Below, piece by piece: positions 9,215-19,425 of a stretch of 64,000 bases of DNA. The first letter of the stretch is position 1. Each line of letters starts with the position of its first letter. Position numbers and translations under genes: made by a program. The notes beneath the pieces are model-generated. The model was not told where the DNA came from. It was given only the letters and a program-made list of their open reading frames with translations, and searched no databases. Source of the stretch: Agromyces soli (GTDB lineage Bacteria; Actinomycetota; Actinomycetes; Actinomycetales; Microbacteriaceae). The stretch is from contig NZ_CP094533.1 of the NCBI RefSeq assembly GCF_022811605.1, positions 3,162,001-3,226,000 on the forward strand. Direction: 5' to 3'.

Positions 9215-10706
9215 CCGCCTCACCTCCCAGCATCGCTCTGACCGCTTCGTGGAACCTGCGACCGCGGTCCGCGTAGTCGGTGAACTGGTCCATCGACGCC
9301 GCCGCCGGCGCGAGCAGCACGGTGTCGCCCTGCTCGGCCACCGAGGCCGCCAACGCGACCGCCTCGGGCATCACGTTCTCAGTGTCCGGCGCGACGACCT
9401 CGAAGAGCGGCAGTTCGGGCGCGTGTCGGCGGAACGCCGAGACGAGCTCGTCGCGGGCCGCACCGATCACGATCGCGGCGCGGAGCCGGCCGACGTGCGC
9501 CGCGACGAGCGAGTCCGCATCGACGCCCTTGAGCAGGCCGCCCACGATCCAGACCACACGGCCGAAGGCCTTCAACGAGGCCTGCGCCGCGTGCGGGTTG
9601 GTCGCCTTGGAGTCGTCGATCCACCGCACGCCTCCGGCGATCGCCACGGTCTCGATGCGGTGCGCGTCGAGCCGGAACTCCCCCAGCGCGTCGTGAATGA
9701 TGCCGACCGGGACGCCCGCAGCGCGCGCGAGCGCCGCGGCGGCGAGGATGTTCTGCACGATGTGCGGGGCGTCGAGGCCGCGGGGCTCGAGCTCGGCGAC
9801 CGTGATGATCTCGAGCGCCGTGCTGCGGCGGTCGTCGAGGAACGCGCGGTCGCAGAGGATCCCCTCGACGACGCCGAAGTCGCTCGGCCCGGGCACGTCG
9901 AGCCCGAAGCCGATGGCGCGTGCGCCCTCCTCGACCTCCGCCTCCTCGACCATGAGCCGGGTCGCCTCGTCGGCGCGGTTGTAGACGCAGGCGATCCTGG
10001 TGTTCGCGTAGACCTTGGCCTTCGCGTCCCGGTAGCCCGCGAAGGAGCCGTGCCAGTCGAGGTGGTCGTCGGCGAGGTTCAGGCAGACGCTCGCGAGCGG
10101 GTGCAGCGCGCCGGGGCCGGCGGTGGGCACGTGGTGCAGCTGGTAGCTCGACAGCTCGACCACGAGGACGTCGAAGCCCTGCGGGTCGCGCACGGCGTCG
10201 AGCACGGGCACGCCGATATTGCCGCACGGCGCCGCGCGCAGCCCGTTCGCGGCGAGGAACGTGGCCGTCAGCTGCGTGGTCGTCGTCTTGCCGTTCGTGC
10301 CGGTGACGAGGATCCACTCGGCGGCCTCGACCTTGTCTCGGACGCGCCAGGCCAGTTCGATGTCGCCCCAGACCGGGACGCCCTCGGCCCCGGCCCACTC
10401 GAGCACGGGATGGTCCGGGTGGAACCCGGGCGAGGCGACCAGGAGCTCGGGCGAAAACTCGGCGAGCTCGGCGGGCACCGTCTCGAGCGGATCGGTGACG
10501 AGCCGGGCGCCGATCACCTCGAGGATACGGGCGCGATCGTCGTCGCGCGCTGGGGCGAGCACGAGCACCTCCGCTCCGAGCTCGGTGAGGGTGTCGGCCA
10601 CGGCGAAGCCGGTGACGCCGAGCCCGAGGACCGCGACCCGCAGGCCGCTCCAGTCGGCGTGCCAGCTGGTCAGCCCGGCGAGTCGTTCAGCGGCAGGGAT
10701 CACCAT
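9171..10706 (-). CDS. murD: UDP-N-acetylmuramoyl-L-alanine--D-glutamate ligase
   Basis: Mur ligase adding D-glutamate to UDP-MurNAc-L-Ala. The ATG at 10706 overlaps the mraY stop by one base (TGATG) and gives 511 residues. The N-terminal domain has LRVAVLGLGVTGFAVADTL (about 21-39), the P-loop is [16 protein letters not shown] (about 124-139), and the central motif CLNLADDHLDWHGSF follows. The C-terminal domain starts near GGVRWIDDSKATNPHA and ends in LAPAAASMDQFTDYADRGRRF. The last ~35 residues form an acidic Ala/Asp-rich tail that overlaps the ftsW start, a slightly longer tail than usual. Confidence 0.96.
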   Translation of the reverse strand: MVIPAAERLAGLTSWHADWSGLRVAVLGLGVTGFAVADTLTELGAEVLVLAPARDDDRARILEVIGARLVTDPLETVPAELAEFSPELLVASPGFHPDHPVLEWAGAEGVPVWGDIELAWRVRDKVEAAEWILVTGTNGKTTTTQLTATFLAANGLRAAPCGNIGVPVLDAVRDPQGFDVLVVELSSYQLHHVPTAGPGALHPLASVCLNLADDHLDWHGSFAGYRDAKAKVYANTRIACVYNRADEATRLMVEEAEVEEGARAIGFGLDVPGPSDFGVVEGILCDRAFLDDRRSTALEIITVAELEPRGLDAPHIVQNILAAAALARAAGVPVGIIHDALGEFRLDAHRIETVAIAGGVRWIDDSKATNPHAAQASLKAFGRVVWIVGGLLKGVDADSLVAAHVGRLRAAIVIGAARDELVSAFRRHAPELPLFEVVAPDTENVMPEAVALAASVAEQGDTVLLAPAAASMDQFTDYADRGRRFHEAVRAMLGGEADADGTPADPRADED

Positions 10707-11800
10707 CAGCTCTGGAGCCATTCGAGGTAGAAGCTGCCGACGCCGGCAGCGACGAGGAGGCCGCCGATGATCCAGAACCGCACCACGATGGTGACCTCGG
10801 CCCACCCCTTCAACTCGAAGTGGTGATGGATCGGACTCATCAGGAAGATCCGCTTGCCGTGGGTGAGCTTGAAGTACGCCCGCTGCACGATCACCGACCC
10901 CGTCTCGATCACGAACAGCCCGCCGATCAGCACCAGCAGCAGCTCGGTGCGGCTCACGATCGCCAGCGCCGCCAGCGCACCACCGAGCGCGAGCGACCCC
11001 GTGTCGCCCATGTAGATCTTCGCCGGGTTCGTGTTCCACCACAGGAACCCGATGAGGCCGCCCACGATCGCCGTCGCGACGATCGCGAGGTCGAGGGGGT
11101 CACGGACCTCGTAGCAGCGGTAGGCGTCGGCCTGGTTGAGGTTCGGGTTCGAGCAGGCCTGGTTGAACTGCCAGAACCCGATCACGACGAACGACCCGAT
11201 CGCGAGGATCGACGCCCCGCCGGCGAGCCCGTCGAGCCCGTCGGTCACGTTCACCCCGTTCGACGCAGCCGTGGAGATCAGACAGATCCAGATCACGTAC
11301 AGGATCGTCCCGGCGATCGTGCCGAACACCATGAAGTCCAACGGCAGATCCCGGATGAACGAGATCTTCGTATCCGCCGGCGTCGTGCCCTGCGCATTCG
11401 GGAACTGCAACGCCAACAACGCGAACGTGCCCGCCACCACGACCTGCCCGGCGACCTTCGCCCACCCGCCAAGGCCCAGGCTCTGCTTCTTCCGCGTCTT
11501 CAAGAAATCATCGATGAACCCGACCACACCGAGCCCGACCATCATGAACAGCACCAGCAGCGCCGACGCCGTCGCACCCTCACCATTGATCAGCGTCGCC
11601 CCGAAATACCCGAACAAGGTGCCCAGGATGAAGATGATCCCACCCATCGTGGGCGTGCCCCGCTTCACATGATGCGACTGCGGCCCATCATCACGGATGA
11701 ACTGCCCCCACCCCAGGCGGACGAACAACCGGATGAACACCGGCGTCAGAAAGAGCGTGAACGCGAGCGACAACGCCCCGGCAGTCAGTAGTGCTCTCAC
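10706..11800 (-). CDS. mraY: Phospho-N-acetylmuramoyl-pentapeptide transferase
   Basis: Membrane transferase moving phospho-MurNAc-pentapeptide to undecaprenyl phosphate, giving lipid I. The GTG at 11800 overlaps the murF stop (GTGA) and yields 364 residues, the usual family length; an ATG nine bases further upstream is possible. Ten membrane segments are apparent. Signatures are [15 protein letters not shown] (about 42-56), the catalytic GFIDDFLK (about 105-112), [12 protein letters not shown] (about 200) and the C-terminal [14 protein letters not shown]. Position between murF and murD is canonical. Confidence 0.97.
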   Translation of the reverse strand: MRALLTAGALSLAFTLFLTPVFIRLFVRLGWGQFIRDDGPQSHHVKRGTPTMGGIIFILGTLFGYFGATLINGEGATASALLVLFMMVGLGVVGFIDDFLKTRKKQSLGLGGWAKVAGQVVVAGTFALLALQFPNAQGTTPADTKISFIRDLPLDFMVFGTIAGTILYVIWICLISTAASNGVNVTDGLDGLAGGASILAIGSFVVIGFWQFNQACSNPNLNQADAYRCYEVRDPLDLAIVATAIVGGLIGFLWWNTNPAKIYMGDTGSLALGGALAALAIVSRTELLLVLIGGLFVIETGSVIVQRAYFKLTHGKRIFLMSPIHHHFELKGWAEVTIVVRFWIIGGLLVAAGVGSFYLEWLQS

Positions 11801-13209
11801 GAGAACCATTCTCCCAATCGGTCGCCGAGGTGTCGCAGCCCCGCGGAGTTCGAAGATTTCACGAGGATCGTGTCCCCGGGGCGCGCCTGCGCCGTGACGA
11901 GCTCGAAGGCCTCGTCCTGCGTCTCCACGAAGGCGGACTCGCCGTCCCACGAGCCTTCGTTGATGGCCGAGATGTGCAGCCGCCTGGCACCCTGGCCGAC
12001 GACCACGAGCTGGGAGATGCCGAGCCGCACCGCGAGCAGGCCGATCCGGTCGTGCTCGTCGCCGGAGAACTCCCCGAGCTCGCTCATCTCGCCGAGCACG
12101 GCGAAGGTGCGAGCGCCGTCGCGCTTGACCTGGGCGAGCGTCTTCAGCGCGGCCGACATCGAGTCCGGGCTCGCGTTGTACGCGTCGTTGATGACCGTGA
12201 TCTCGTCGCGGCCGCCGAGCACCTCCATGCGGCCGTGCTCGGCCAGCGTGACGGATTCCAGCGCGGCGACGATGCCGTCGAGCGGCACCCCGAGCTCCCG
12301 CGCGGCGGCGATCGCAGCGAGGGCGTTCATGATGTGATGCTCGCCGAGCACCCCGAAGGCGACTGTCGCGGACTCGCCACCAGGCACGGTGACGGTGAAG
12401 TCGGTCCCGCGGGCGTGCACGCGGATGTCGCTCGCTCGGACGTCGGCGTCGTCGCCCAGCCCGAAGCGGACCACGCGGGCGCGGGTGAGCTCCGCCATCG
12501 GCGCGACGCGCGGGTCGTCGGCGTTCAGCACCGCGACATCCGTGTCGAGCAGCTCGGTGACCATCTCGCTCTTCGCGCGGACGGTCTGCTCGATGCCGCC
12601 GAACTCGCCGGCGTGCGCGAGGCCGACCTTCAGGACGATGCCGACGTCCGGGCGAGCCATCCGGATCAGCCGTGCGATCTCGCCGATCCCGGAGGCGCCC
12701 ATCTCGGCGACGAGGAACTCGGTCGACTCGGTGAGCTCGAGCATCGTGATCGGCGCGCCGACCTCGTTGTTGAAGGACTTCCGTGCGGCGACCGTCTCCC
12801 CGACCCGCTCGAGCACCGTGCGCAGCAGGTTCTTCGTCGTCGTCTTGCCGTTCGAGCCCGTCACGCCGACGATGCGGAGACGCCCGAGCGCACGCACACG
12901 CGCGACGACCTCCGTGGCCAGGCGGCCGAGCGCCTCGACCGAGTCGTCGACGAGGATCTGCGGCACCTCGACCGGCTGCGCCTCCTCGACGATGAGCAGT
13001 GCCGCGCCGGAGTCGACGGCCGCGGGCACGAAGCGGTGCCCGTCGTCGAACTCGCCGCGCTTGGCCACGAACACGCCGCCCGCGACGACTTCGCGCGAGT
13101 CGGTGGTGACCGACCCGTCGACACGGTCCTCGGCGGAGGCCCCGTGTGCGGGCAGGCGGAGTTCTCCCTCGACCGCCGCGGCGATCTCGGCAAGGCTCAA
13201 CGCGATCAC
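11797..13209 (-). CDS. murF: UDP-MurNAc-tripeptide--D-alanyl-D-alanine ligase
   Basis: Mur ligase that adds D-Ala-D-Ala to complete the pentapeptide. The GTG at 13209 overlaps the murE stop (GTGA) and gives 470 residues beginning [15 protein letters not shown], the typical MurF N-terminus; another GTG three codons upstream is possible. The N-domain shows [16 protein letters not shown], the P-loop is [16 protein letters not shown] (about 107-122) and the central domain has [20 protein letters not shown]. The C-domain shows [16 protein letters not shown] and LGEMSELG. The gene is co-transcribed with murE and mraY. Confidence 0.96.
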   Translation of the reverse strand: MIALSLAEIAAAVEGELRLPAHGASAEDRVDGSVTTDSREVVAGGVFVAKRGEFDDGHRFVPAAVDSGAALLIVEEAQPVEVPQILVDDSVEALGRLATEVVARVRALGRLRIVGVTGSNGKTTTKNLLRTVLERVGETVAARKSFNNEVGAPITMLELTESTEFLVAEMGASGIGEIARLIRMARPDVGIVLKVGLAHAGEFGGIEQTVRAKSEMVTELLDTDVAVLNADDPRVAPMAELTRARVVRFGLGDDADVRASDIRVHARGTDFTVTVPGGESATVAFGVLGEHHIMNALAAIAAARELGVPLDGIVAALESVTLAEHGRMEVLGGRDEITVINDAYNASPDSMSAALKTLAQVKRDGARTFAVLGEMSELGEFSGDEHDRIGLLAVRLGISQLVVVGQGARRLHISAINEGSWDGESAFVETQDEAFELVTAQARPGDTILVKSSNSAGLRHLGDRLGEWFS

Positions 13210-14750
13210 GCCGGCCACCCCGCTTCGCGGAGCGCCGCTCTGGCATCGTCTCTGGCGGAGTACGGGATCTTCTCGCCCTTCACTTCGTGGTAGTCCTCGT
13301 GCCCGGGTCCGGCGTAGAGGATGGCGTCGCCCTCGCCGACGAGCCCGAGCGCCGTGCGGAACGCGGCTCGCGGGTCGGCGATCTCGTGGATCTCGCGGCC
13401 GGGCACGGCCTCGAGGGCGCCGGCGATGAGCGCGGTGCGGATGGCCGCGGGGTCCTCCCAGCGGGGGTGGAAATCAGTGATCACGAGCGCATCGGCGCCG
13501 CGTGCGGCGATCGCGCCCATCTCGGCGCGCTTCGTCGTGTCGCGGTCGCCGTCGGCGCCGAAGACCATCACGAGACGGCCCGGGGTGAATCGGCGGATGG
13601 CGCCGAGGGTCTGCAAGAACGCGTCCGGGCTGTGACCGTAGTCGACGTAGACGAGCGGCCCCTGCTCGCCCGAGATGCGCTCAGCTCGACCGGGGATGTA
13701 CGCACTGATGCCGCCGTCGCGGTCGAGTGCTGTGGCGATCTCGTCGAAGGCGTAGCCCGCCTCGACGAGCATCACGATCGCGAGCGCGGCGTTCGCCGCC
13801 ATGTACCAGCCGACGATGGGCACGGACGTCTCGAGCCGACCCGCTGGCCCTTCGAGCACGAACGACGTGCTCGCCGCCAGCTCCTCGCCGACGGTCATCC
13901 GCCACTCCGCCTCGACATCGGGGCTCGTCGTCAGCGTCGTGACCGGGACGCCGGACTCGCGTGCGAGCCGACGACCCCACTCGGAGTCGACCGTGACGAC
14001 CCCGCGCCGAGCGCGGTCGGGCTGGAAGAGGGCCAGCTTCGCCGCGAAGTACTCGTCCATCGACGCATAGTCGTCGAGGTGGTCGTGGCTCAGGTTCGTG
14101 AAGCCGACGACATCGAAGACGAGGCCGTCGACACGGTGACGGCTGAGCGCCTGAGCGGAGACCTCGATGCCGAAGGCGCTGGCGCCCAGCTCCTCGGCGC
14201 GGGCGAGGAGCGCGTGAAGTTCGCTCGCCTCGGGGGTGGTGAGCGAGCTCACGACCGCCTCGTCGCCGATGCGGCGCTCGGCGGTGGACGTGAGGCCCGA
14301 GACGACGCCGAGCTGGCGGAGGATGCCGTCGAGCAGGTAGACGACGCTCGTCTTGCCGTTGGTGCCCGTCACGCCGAAGAGGGTCGCCGGGTTGTCGGCC
14401 GTGCCGTGGATCCAGGCCGCGACCTCGCCGAGCGCCGCCCGCGCGTCGTCGACCACGAGCACGGGCAGCTCGGCGCGCGCCGCGCGCTCGGCGCCGTCGG
14501 CGTCGGTCAGGACCGCGACCGCCCCGCGGGCGGCCGCATCCGCGGCGTAGTCGGCGCCGTGCGCGTTGCGCCCGGGCACGCCGACGTAGAGATCGCCCGG
14601 CTGCACCGCGCGGCTGGAGAGGGCCACGCCGGTCACCTCGAGTCCGTCGAGATCGCCGCGCACCACCAGATCGAACTCCTCCGCGAGCTCGCGGAGCGAT
14701 CTGGGATTCGGGTGCTGCGGCCGGAGTGCCGTGGGAGGCGTGCCGGTCAC
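13206..14750 (-). CDS. murE: UDP-MurNAc-tripeptide synthetase MurE, atypical diamino-acid loop
   Basis: Mur ligase that adds the third (diamino) residue of the stem peptide. It has 514 residues and a P-loop at [16 protein letters not shown]. The C-terminal domain shows [15 protein letters not shown] and [15 protein letters not shown], and ends in [18 protein letters not shown]. The diamino-acid recognition loop, DNPR in meso-DAP enzymes, reads DFHPRWEDP here (D426-R430), so a meso-DAP substrate is unlikely. Microbacteriaceae with B-type peptidoglycan use L-Lys, L-Orn, L-DAB or L-homoserine at position 3 (family knowledge); which one applies cannot be read from the sequence. The start is GTG at 14750, 13 nt after ftsI. 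Confidence 0.93.
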   Translation of the reverse strand: MTGTPPTALRPQHPNPRSLRELAEEFDLVVRGDLDGLEVTGVALSSRAVQPGDLYVGVPGRNAHGADYAADAAARGAVAVLTDADGAERAARAELPVLVVDDARAALGEVAAWIHGTADNPATLFGVTGTNGKTSVVYLLDGILRQLGVVSGLTSTAERRIGDEAVVSSLTTPEASELHALLARAEELGASAFGIEVSAQALSRHRVDGLVFDVVGFTNLSHDHLDDYASMDEYFAAKLALFQPDRARRGVVTVDSEWGRRLARESGVPVTTLTTSPDVEAEWRMTVGEELAASTSFVLEGPAGRLETSVPIVGWYMAANAALAIVMLVEAGYAFDEIATALDRDGGISAYIPGRAERISGEQGPLVYVDYGHSPDAFLQTLGAIRRFTPGRLVMVFGADGDRDTTKRAEMGAIAARGADALVITDFHPRWEDPAAIRTALIAGALEAVPGREIHEIADPRAAFRTALGLVGEGDAILYAGPGHEDYHEVKGEKIPYSARDDARAALREAGWPA

Positions 14751-14763
14751 GAATCCAACTTTC

Positions 14764-16533
14764 TCACCAGCTTGCTGGCAGTTCGGGCGCCGGGGCGCCG
14801 GATGGAACCGTCCGATACTTCTTCAGCACCTGGCTCATCACGTCTCGGAAGACGGGAGCGGATGCGGCGGACGAGTTCATCTTAACCGCATCGAAGATGC
14901 TCACCGAAACGACGTACTGGGGGTCGTCGGCCGGCGCGTACCCCGAGACCGAGACGAGGTACTCGCTGCGGTACCCGCCCTGACCGTCCGCGACCTGCGC
15001 GGTGCCCGTCTTCGCCGCGACCCGGTAGCCCGGGATGTTCCACTGGTCCGCCAACCAGCCCTCGAGGTACACCCGCTCGAGCATGGCGGTCGTCTCGTCG
15101 GCCGCCTTGGCAGAGACCACCTCGCGGGGCGTCTGATCGGGCTTGCCGGTGACCGTGCCGTCCGCGTCCGCGCAGCCCTGCACGAGCTGCACCGGCATCC
15201 GCACGCCGTGGTTCGCGAGCGCCTGATACGAGCTCGCCACCTGGATCGCCGTCGTCGTGAGACCCTGGCCGAACATCGTCGCGTACTTCGTCTGGTCGTC
15301 GGTGGCCCAGTAGTCCGGCCCGCCGTTCAGGTCGCCGGATGCCTCGGCCGGAAAGCCGACCTCGCTCTCGGTGCCGAGTCCGAAGTCGAGCATGTCCTGG
15401 TAGCGCTGCTCGTCGCTCACCCGCTCGCCGAACTGCGACATGCCGGTGTTCGAGGAGTCGATGAGCACGCCGGTGAGGGTGAGTCGCTCGTCGTCGTGGT
15501 AGTCGGAGTCGTTGATGTCGGCGTTGCCCGGAGTGATCCGGTACGGGGCCACGACTCCGCTCGTGGGGTCTGCCTGCCCCGCGTCGATCACGGACGCGGC
15601 GGTCAGCGCCTTGAAGGTCGAGCCGGGCTCGAACGGGGCGGAGAAGGAGCGCGAGCCGCGGTCCTCGGCATCCGTCGCACCCGGGTCGTTGGGGTCGACG
15701 GTGGGCACGTCGGCGACGGCCAGCAGCTCACCCGTCTTCGCGTTCATGACGGTGACCATGCCCCACTCGGCGCCGACCTCGGCCACCCGCGCGGCGAGGA
15801 TGCGCTGCACCTCCCACTGCAGGTCCGCGTCGATCGTGAGCTGCACGGTGCCGCCCGGCTGCGCCTCCTTCACGGTGCGCTCCGTGCCCGGGATGTCCAC
15901 CCAGTCCTTCAGGGAGTGCAGCGAGGTGACCGTGCCGTCGACGCCGGCGAGGCACTGGTCCTGCGCCGCCTCGAGGCCGCCCGCCGGCTCGCCGTCGTCG
16001 TTGACCCAGCCGAGCAGGTTGCCGGCCACCGCGCCGTTCGGATAGGTCCGTCCGGGATGCTCCTGCGAGTACACCCAGGGCACCTTGAGCGCACTGACCC
16101 GATCGTAGGCGGCGACGTCGACCTGCTTCGCGAGGTACGCGAAGTCGGAGTCGGCGTCCTCGGCGAGGCTCTGCTCGACCACCGCGGTGATCTGCGCGGC
16201 CGGGATGCCGAGCGCCGCGCCGAGATCGGCCGCGTTCTTCGCGAGCTGCCCGGGGTCCTCGGCTTCGCGCGCCTTCGCCTGCTTCGGCGAGAGCGTGATG
16301 TCGTATCGCATGACCGAGTCGGCGAGCACGGTGCCGTTGCGGTCGACGATGTCTCCGCGCGCACCGTAGACGGTGCGCGAGTCGCTGCGCACCTGCTCGG
16401 CCTCGGCGTTGTACTCGTCGGCGCGGACCACCTGGATCTCGACGAGCTTCACGACGAACACCGCGACGAAGGCGATGAGCAGCGCCCCGGCCACGATCAC
16501 GCGCCGCATCGGATACCGGCTCGTCTGCTTCAT
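14764..16533 (-). CDS. ftsI: Class B penicillin-binding protein, septal transpeptidase FtsI (PBP2B/3)
   Basis: Septal D,D-transpeptidase acting outside the membrane with FtsW. The ATG at 16533 gives 589 residues starting MKQTSRYPMRRVIVAGALLIAF, with one membrane segment (about 10-30). Translation could also begin upstream in frame, but that would add an unconserved Arg/Pro-rich stretch. A PBP dimerisation region with YGARGDIVDRNGTVLA lies near 50-65. The transpeptidase motifs are SxxK in PGSTFK, SxN in SSNTGMSQ, and KTG in AAKTGTAQV. No PASTA domains are present. It follows the ftsL-like gene after 22 nt. Confidence 0.95.
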   Translation of the reverse strand: MKQTSRYPMRRVIVAGALLIAFVAVFVVKLVEIQVVRADEYNAEAEQVRSDSRTVYGARGDIVDRNGTVLADSVMRYDITLSPKQAKAREAEDPGQLAKNAADLGAALGIPAAQITAVVEQSLAEDADSDFAYLAKQVDVAAYDRVSALKVPWVYSQEHPGRTYPNGAVAGNLLGWVNDDGEPAGGLEAAQDQCLAGVDGTVTSLHSLKDWVDIPGTERTVKEAQPGGTVQLTIDADLQWEVQRILAARVAEVGAEWGMVTVMNAKTGELLAVADVPTVDPNDPGATDAEDRGSRSFSAPFEPGSTFKALTAASVIDAGQADPTSGVVAPYRITPGNADINDSDYHDDERLTLTGVLIDSSNTGMSQFGERVSDEQRYQDMLDFGLGTESEVGFPAEASGDLNGGPDYWATDDQTKYATMFGQGLTTTAIQVASSYQALANHGVRMPVQLVQGCADADGTVTGKPDQTPREVVSAKAADETTAMLERVYLEGWLADQWNIPGYRVAAKTGTAQVADGQGGYRSEYLVSVSGYAPADDPQYVVSVSIFDAVKMNSSAASAPVFRDVMSQVLKKYRTVPSGAPAPELPASW

Positions 16534-16555
16534 GCCTGGAGTGCCCCCTGGTGGA

Positions 16556-17131
16556 TCAGTGCGTGTCCGGAGTGGGCAGCGCCCCCGGCGGGACGAGCTG
16601 GGTGTCGTTGCCGGCGGGCGCCCCCGCACCCGTTCCTCCGGTGGCATTCTCACTCGTCGCCGGCTGGTTCACGAGCGGCACGTCGGTGATCAGCGAATTC
16701 GGGACGAGCGGCCCGGAGTCCGCCGCATCGGAGCCGGCCGCCTGCGGCTGGCCGAGCACGGCGCCGTCCGAGAGCCGCAGGTAGACGGGCGTCGTGTTCG
16801 GCACCATGCCGAGCTCCTCGGCGTTGCGGGCGAGGTTCTGGGGCGACTGCAGCGCGTCGAGCTCCTCGGCGACGATCTGGCGGTCGCGCTCGAGCTTGGT
16901 CTGCTGCACGCGGAGCGAGTCGAGCTCGTAGGCGCCCTGCGTCATCGCGACGGAGATCACGAGCTGTGCGGCCGCCACGAGGATGATCGCGCCGAGGGCG
17001 ATGATGGCGTAGGCGATCCGCGGCTTGCGCCGCCGGACCGCGTCGGGAACCAGACGGAGCCGCCGGGCCGGGGCCTCGGCGGGCGCGCCGCGGAGCGGTG
17101 CGGGCAGGGTCTGGGCGGCCACTGCGCTCAT
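16556..17131 (-). CDS. FtsL-like bitopic cell division protein
   Basis: Small bitopic protein (191 residues) in the exact ftsL position between rsmH and ftsI. The N-terminal cytoplasmic part is Arg/Ala/Pro-rich (1-38), with one membrane segment (about 40-63). A heptad-like region follows ([28 protein letters not shown], cited only in part: [14 protein letters not shown]), then [12 protein letters not shown] and a Gly/Ala/Asn/Pro-rich C-terminal tail. FtsL sequences diverge strongly, so the call rests on topology, coiled coil and position. The ATG overlaps the rsmH stop by 4 nt (ATGA). In the divisome it would pair with FtsB and FtsQ outside the membrane. Confidence 0.82.
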   Translation of the reverse strand: MSAVAAQTLPAPLRGAPAEAPARRLRLVPDAVRRRKPRIAYAIIALGAIILVAAAQLVISVAMTQGAYELDSLRVQQTKLERDRQIVAEELDALQSPQNLARNAEELGMVPNTTPVYLRLSDGAVLGQPQAAGSDAADSGPLVPNSLITDVPLVNQPATSENATGGTGAGAPAGNDTQLVPPGALPTPDTH

Positions 17132-18081
17132 CTGGCCCTCCTCACTCGTTCTGCGGCGCGGAGGCGCACCGGCTTGGCACGGGGGTTCTCGGCCTGCTCG
17201 GCCTCGCTCGCGAGCTCCGCTCCTCGGACCAGCAGCCGGAACTGCGCCTTGTGCTCGGGCAGCTCCATCGGGAGGCCCGCGGGCGCGGTCGAGCTCGAGG
17301 CCGCCTGCAGCTCGCGCTTCACGAGCCGGTCCTCGAGGGACTGGTAGGAGAGCACCACGATGCGTCCGCCGACCGCGACCGCGTCGAGCGCGGCCGGGAT
17401 GGCGGCGGCGAGCACCGAGAGCTCCTCGTTCACCTCGATCCGCAGCGCCTGGAAGACCCGCTTGGCCGGGTGCCCCTGGCGCTGGATCGCCACCGGGGTC
17501 GCGTCGTGCAGGATCTGCACGAGCTCGCCCGATCGGGTGATGGGGTGCTCGGCCCGCGCCCGGACGATGGCCCGGGCGTACCGGGCAGCGAGCTTCTCCT
17601 CGCCGTAGTCGAGGAAGATCCGGCGCAGCTCGTCCTCGTCCGCTTCGGCGAGCACATCGGCGGCCGTGCGCCCGCGGGACGGGTCCATGCGCATGTCGAG
17701 CGGCGCGTCCTTCGCGTAGGCGAAGCCGCGCTCGGCCCGGTCGAGCTGCAGCGAGGAGACGCCGAGGTCGAACAGGATGCCCTGCACCTCGTCGAAGCCC
17801 TCGCGGCGGATCGCCTCGGTGATGCCGTCGTAGACGGTGTGCACGAAGCGGGCGCGGTCGCCGAACGCGGCGAGCCGCTCGCGGGCGATCGCGAGTGCCT
17901 CGAGGTCGCGGTCGAGGCCGATGACGGTGAGTTCGGGGAAGCGCTCGAGGAAGGCGCGGCTGTGCCCGCCCATGCCGAGCGTGGCGTCGACGAGCACGGC
18001 GCCGGGCGCCTCGAGGGCGGGAGCGAGCAGCTCGACGGTGCGGTCGAGCATGACTGGGGTGTGGATGCGATCGAGGTCCAT
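17128..18081 (-). CDS. rsmH: 16S rRNA (cytosine(1402)-N4)-methyltransferase
   Basis: SAM-dependent methyltransferase (MraW) that modifies C1402 of 16S rRNA in the decoding centre. The ATG at 18081 gives 317 residues beginning [19 protein letters not shown] and is preceded by GGAGAAGGAAC. The SAM-binding loop is [16 protein letters not shown] (about 32-47), followed by [25 protein letters not shown] and the conserved [14 protein letters not shown]. The C-terminus has [12 protein letters not shown] and [14 protein letters not shown]. It lies 104 nt downstream of mraZ and overlaps the ftsL-like gene by 4 nt. Confidence 0.97.
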   Translation of the reverse strand: MDLDRIHTPVMLDRTVELLAPALEAPGAVLVDATLGMGGHSRAFLERFPELTVIGLDRDLEALAIARERLAAFGDRARFVHTVYDGITEAIRREGFDEVQGILFDLGVSSLQLDRAERGFAYAKDAPLDMRMDPSRGRTAADVLAEADEDELRRIFLDYGEEKLAARYARAIVRARAEHPITRSGELVQILHDATPVAIQRQGHPAKRVFQALRIEVNEELSVLAAAIPAALDAVAVGGRIVVLSYQSLEDRLVKRELQAASSSTAPAGLPMELPEHKAQFRLLVRGAELASEAEQAENPRAKPVRLRAAERVRRAR

Positions 18082-18185
18082 GTTCCTTCTCCGGTCCCGA
18101 GAGCCCCGGGTCCTGATCCCCATCCGTGACCCTGATGCGGGGAAGTGCACCAGGTGCAACGGCTGGGAGTCAGCGCCCGAGGAGC

Positions 18186-18617
18186 TCAGAAGAGCCCCGG
18201 GATCACCTCCTCCGCGGTCTCGGCGAACGCCGCTTCCTGCTCGGCGAGGTACTCCTGCCACGCCTCGGCGTCCCAGATCTCGACCCGGCTGCCCGCGCCG
18301 ATCACGGCGAGGTCGCGGTCGAGCCCTGCGTAGCCGCGGAGCGTGGCGGGGATGGTCACGCGGTGCTGCTTGTCGGGCGTCTCGGCCGAAGCCCCCGACA
18401 GGAAGACGCGCATGTAGTCACGGGCCTGCTTGCTCGTGACCGGGGCCTGGCGGATCTTCTCGCTCATCTGCTCGAACTCGCGAGCGCTGAAGACGTAGAG
18501 GCAGCGTTCCTGCCCCCTGGTGAGGACGAGACCGTTGGAGAGCTCCTCTCGGAACTTCGCGGGCAGGATGATGCGCCCCTTCTCGTCGAGCTTCGGCTCG
18601 TACGTACCGAGAAACAT
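18186..18617 (-). CDS. mraZ: Transcriptional regulator MraZ
   Basis: AbrB-like DNA-binding protein that heads dcw clusters and represses its own promoter in bacteria where it has been tested. The ATG at 18617 gives 143 residues, the normal length. It starts [26 protein letters not shown], the first SpoVT/AbrB half, and the second half reads [24 protein letters not shown] (only part shown here: [17 protein letters not shown]). The start is preceded by AGGAAAGGGGG. Repeats that resemble MraZ boxes lie 37-62 nt upstream, consistent with autoregulation of the whole cluster. Confidence 0.97.
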   Translation of the reverse strand: MFLGTYEPKLDEKGRIILPAKFREELSNGLVLTRGQERCLYVFSAREFEQMSEKIRQAPVTSKQARDYMRVFLSGASAETPDKQHRVTIPATLRGYAGLDRDLAVIGAGSRVEIWDAEAWQEYLAEQEAAFAETAEEVIPGLF

Positions 18618-18962
18618 CCCCCACCCCCTTTCCTCCGGCCAGGATCCAGGTGGCCCCACTTTACTCCACTCTCATCCCCGTTTCAATGAACTTGCGCCTT
18701 AAGACGCCGATTGGCCCGGTTCGATGCCCGGAAATTCAAGGATCCTCGGCGTGGTGGGAAGTGGAGGGGAAATCGCACAACGTGGAGATTCCGGGCGCGC
18801 CGAAGGGGCCGGACGGCGTGGTCACGCCCGGCCGGACCGCCGATTCAGCGCGTCAGGTCGCGCACGGACGGGCATCCGGGCACGAAAAAGCGGGCCGATC
18901 GTCTCGATCGGCCCGCGAGTGGTGCGAAGTGGAGGAGCGCGGTGGAGGCGGCGTCGAACCGC
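18618..18962 (-). promoter_or_regulatory. mraZ upstream region with MraZ-box-like 10-bp repeats
   Basis: This 345-nt gene-free stretch contains three repeats with a 10-bp period at 18650-18679. On the minus strand they read GGGGATGAGA, GTGGAGTAAA and GTGGGGCCAC. The embedded GAGTGG-AGT-AAAGTGG matches the AAAGTGG/TGGG direct-repeat type of MraZ operators described in other bacteria. The -10 of the promoter is not obvious. The rest (about 18720-18880) shows no convincing gene, and 18885-18916 holds a terminator of the next gene. Confidence 0.6.
18885..18916 (-). terminator. Intrinsic terminator of the DUF3040 gene
   Basis: On the minus strand, GCGGGCCGATC, a 5-nt loop and GATCGGCCCGC form an 11-bp perfect stem followed directly by TTTTTC. 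It lies about 45 nt past the stop of the DUF3040 gene and separates it from mraZ. Confidence 0.8.
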
Positions 18963-19352
18963 CTAGCCCTGCCCGTCCTGACGGCGGTCCCAACGGTCGT
19001 TGAGCCGGTCCATGAACCCCGCCTTCGGTCGGCTCTGCCCAGGCCGGCGCGCGGCGTCGACCGGATCGACCGGCGAGGGCTGGCCCGCCCCTCGGCGGGA
19101 ACGGGTCATCGAGAACAGCACCCCGGCGAACATCGCGGCGAAGCCGAGGATGCCGACGACGGGGATCTGGAGCGCGACCCCGGCGATGAGCGCGCCGATG
19201 CCGACGAGGGCGATCAGCACACCGATCGTCAACCGTCGGTAGTCCACCCCACCTCGTCGACCGCCGACCGCCTGCACGAAATCGGCGTCGTTGCGGTAGA
19301 GATTGCGCTCCATCTCTTCGAGAAGGCGCTGCTCCTGCTCTGAAAGCGGCAT
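18963..19352 (-). CDS. DUF3040 family membrane protein
   Basis: Actinobacteria-specific small membrane protein of unknown function. The ATG at 19352 (preceded by AGAGGGGAA) gives 129 residues starting MPLSEQEQRLLEEMERNLY, the family hallmark. Residues 1-40 are a soluble acidic helix. Two hydrophobic segments follow (about 45-65 and 68-88: GVLIALVGIGALIAGVAL and VGILGFAAMFAGVLF), then a basic Arg/Pro/Asp tail. DUF3040 genes often lie close to dcw clusters in actinobacteria, as here. A longer in-frame start at 19376 is unlikely because it lacks a ribosome binding site. Confidence 0.88.
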   Translation of the reverse strand: MPLSEQEQRLLEEMERNLYRNDADFVQAVGGRRGGVDYRRLTIGVLIALVGIGALIAGVALQIPVVGILGFAAMFAGVLFSMTRSRRGAGQPSPVDPVDAARRPGQSRPKAGFMDRLNDRWDRRQDGQG

Positions 19353-19413
19353 CTCATTCCCCTCTTTCGGGATCAACGCATCCTACGTCGATTCTAACGC
19401 CGCTGCGCCTCGC

Positions 19414-19425
19414 TAGGCTAGGCGG
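19414..19425 (+). promoter_or_regulatory. Leaderless-type -10 element before the polyprenyl synthase gene
   Basis: TAGGCT is followed by exactly 6 nt and then the GTG start, with no Shine-Dalgarno. This predicts transcription starting at or next to the first base of the start codon. Confidence 0.6.
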
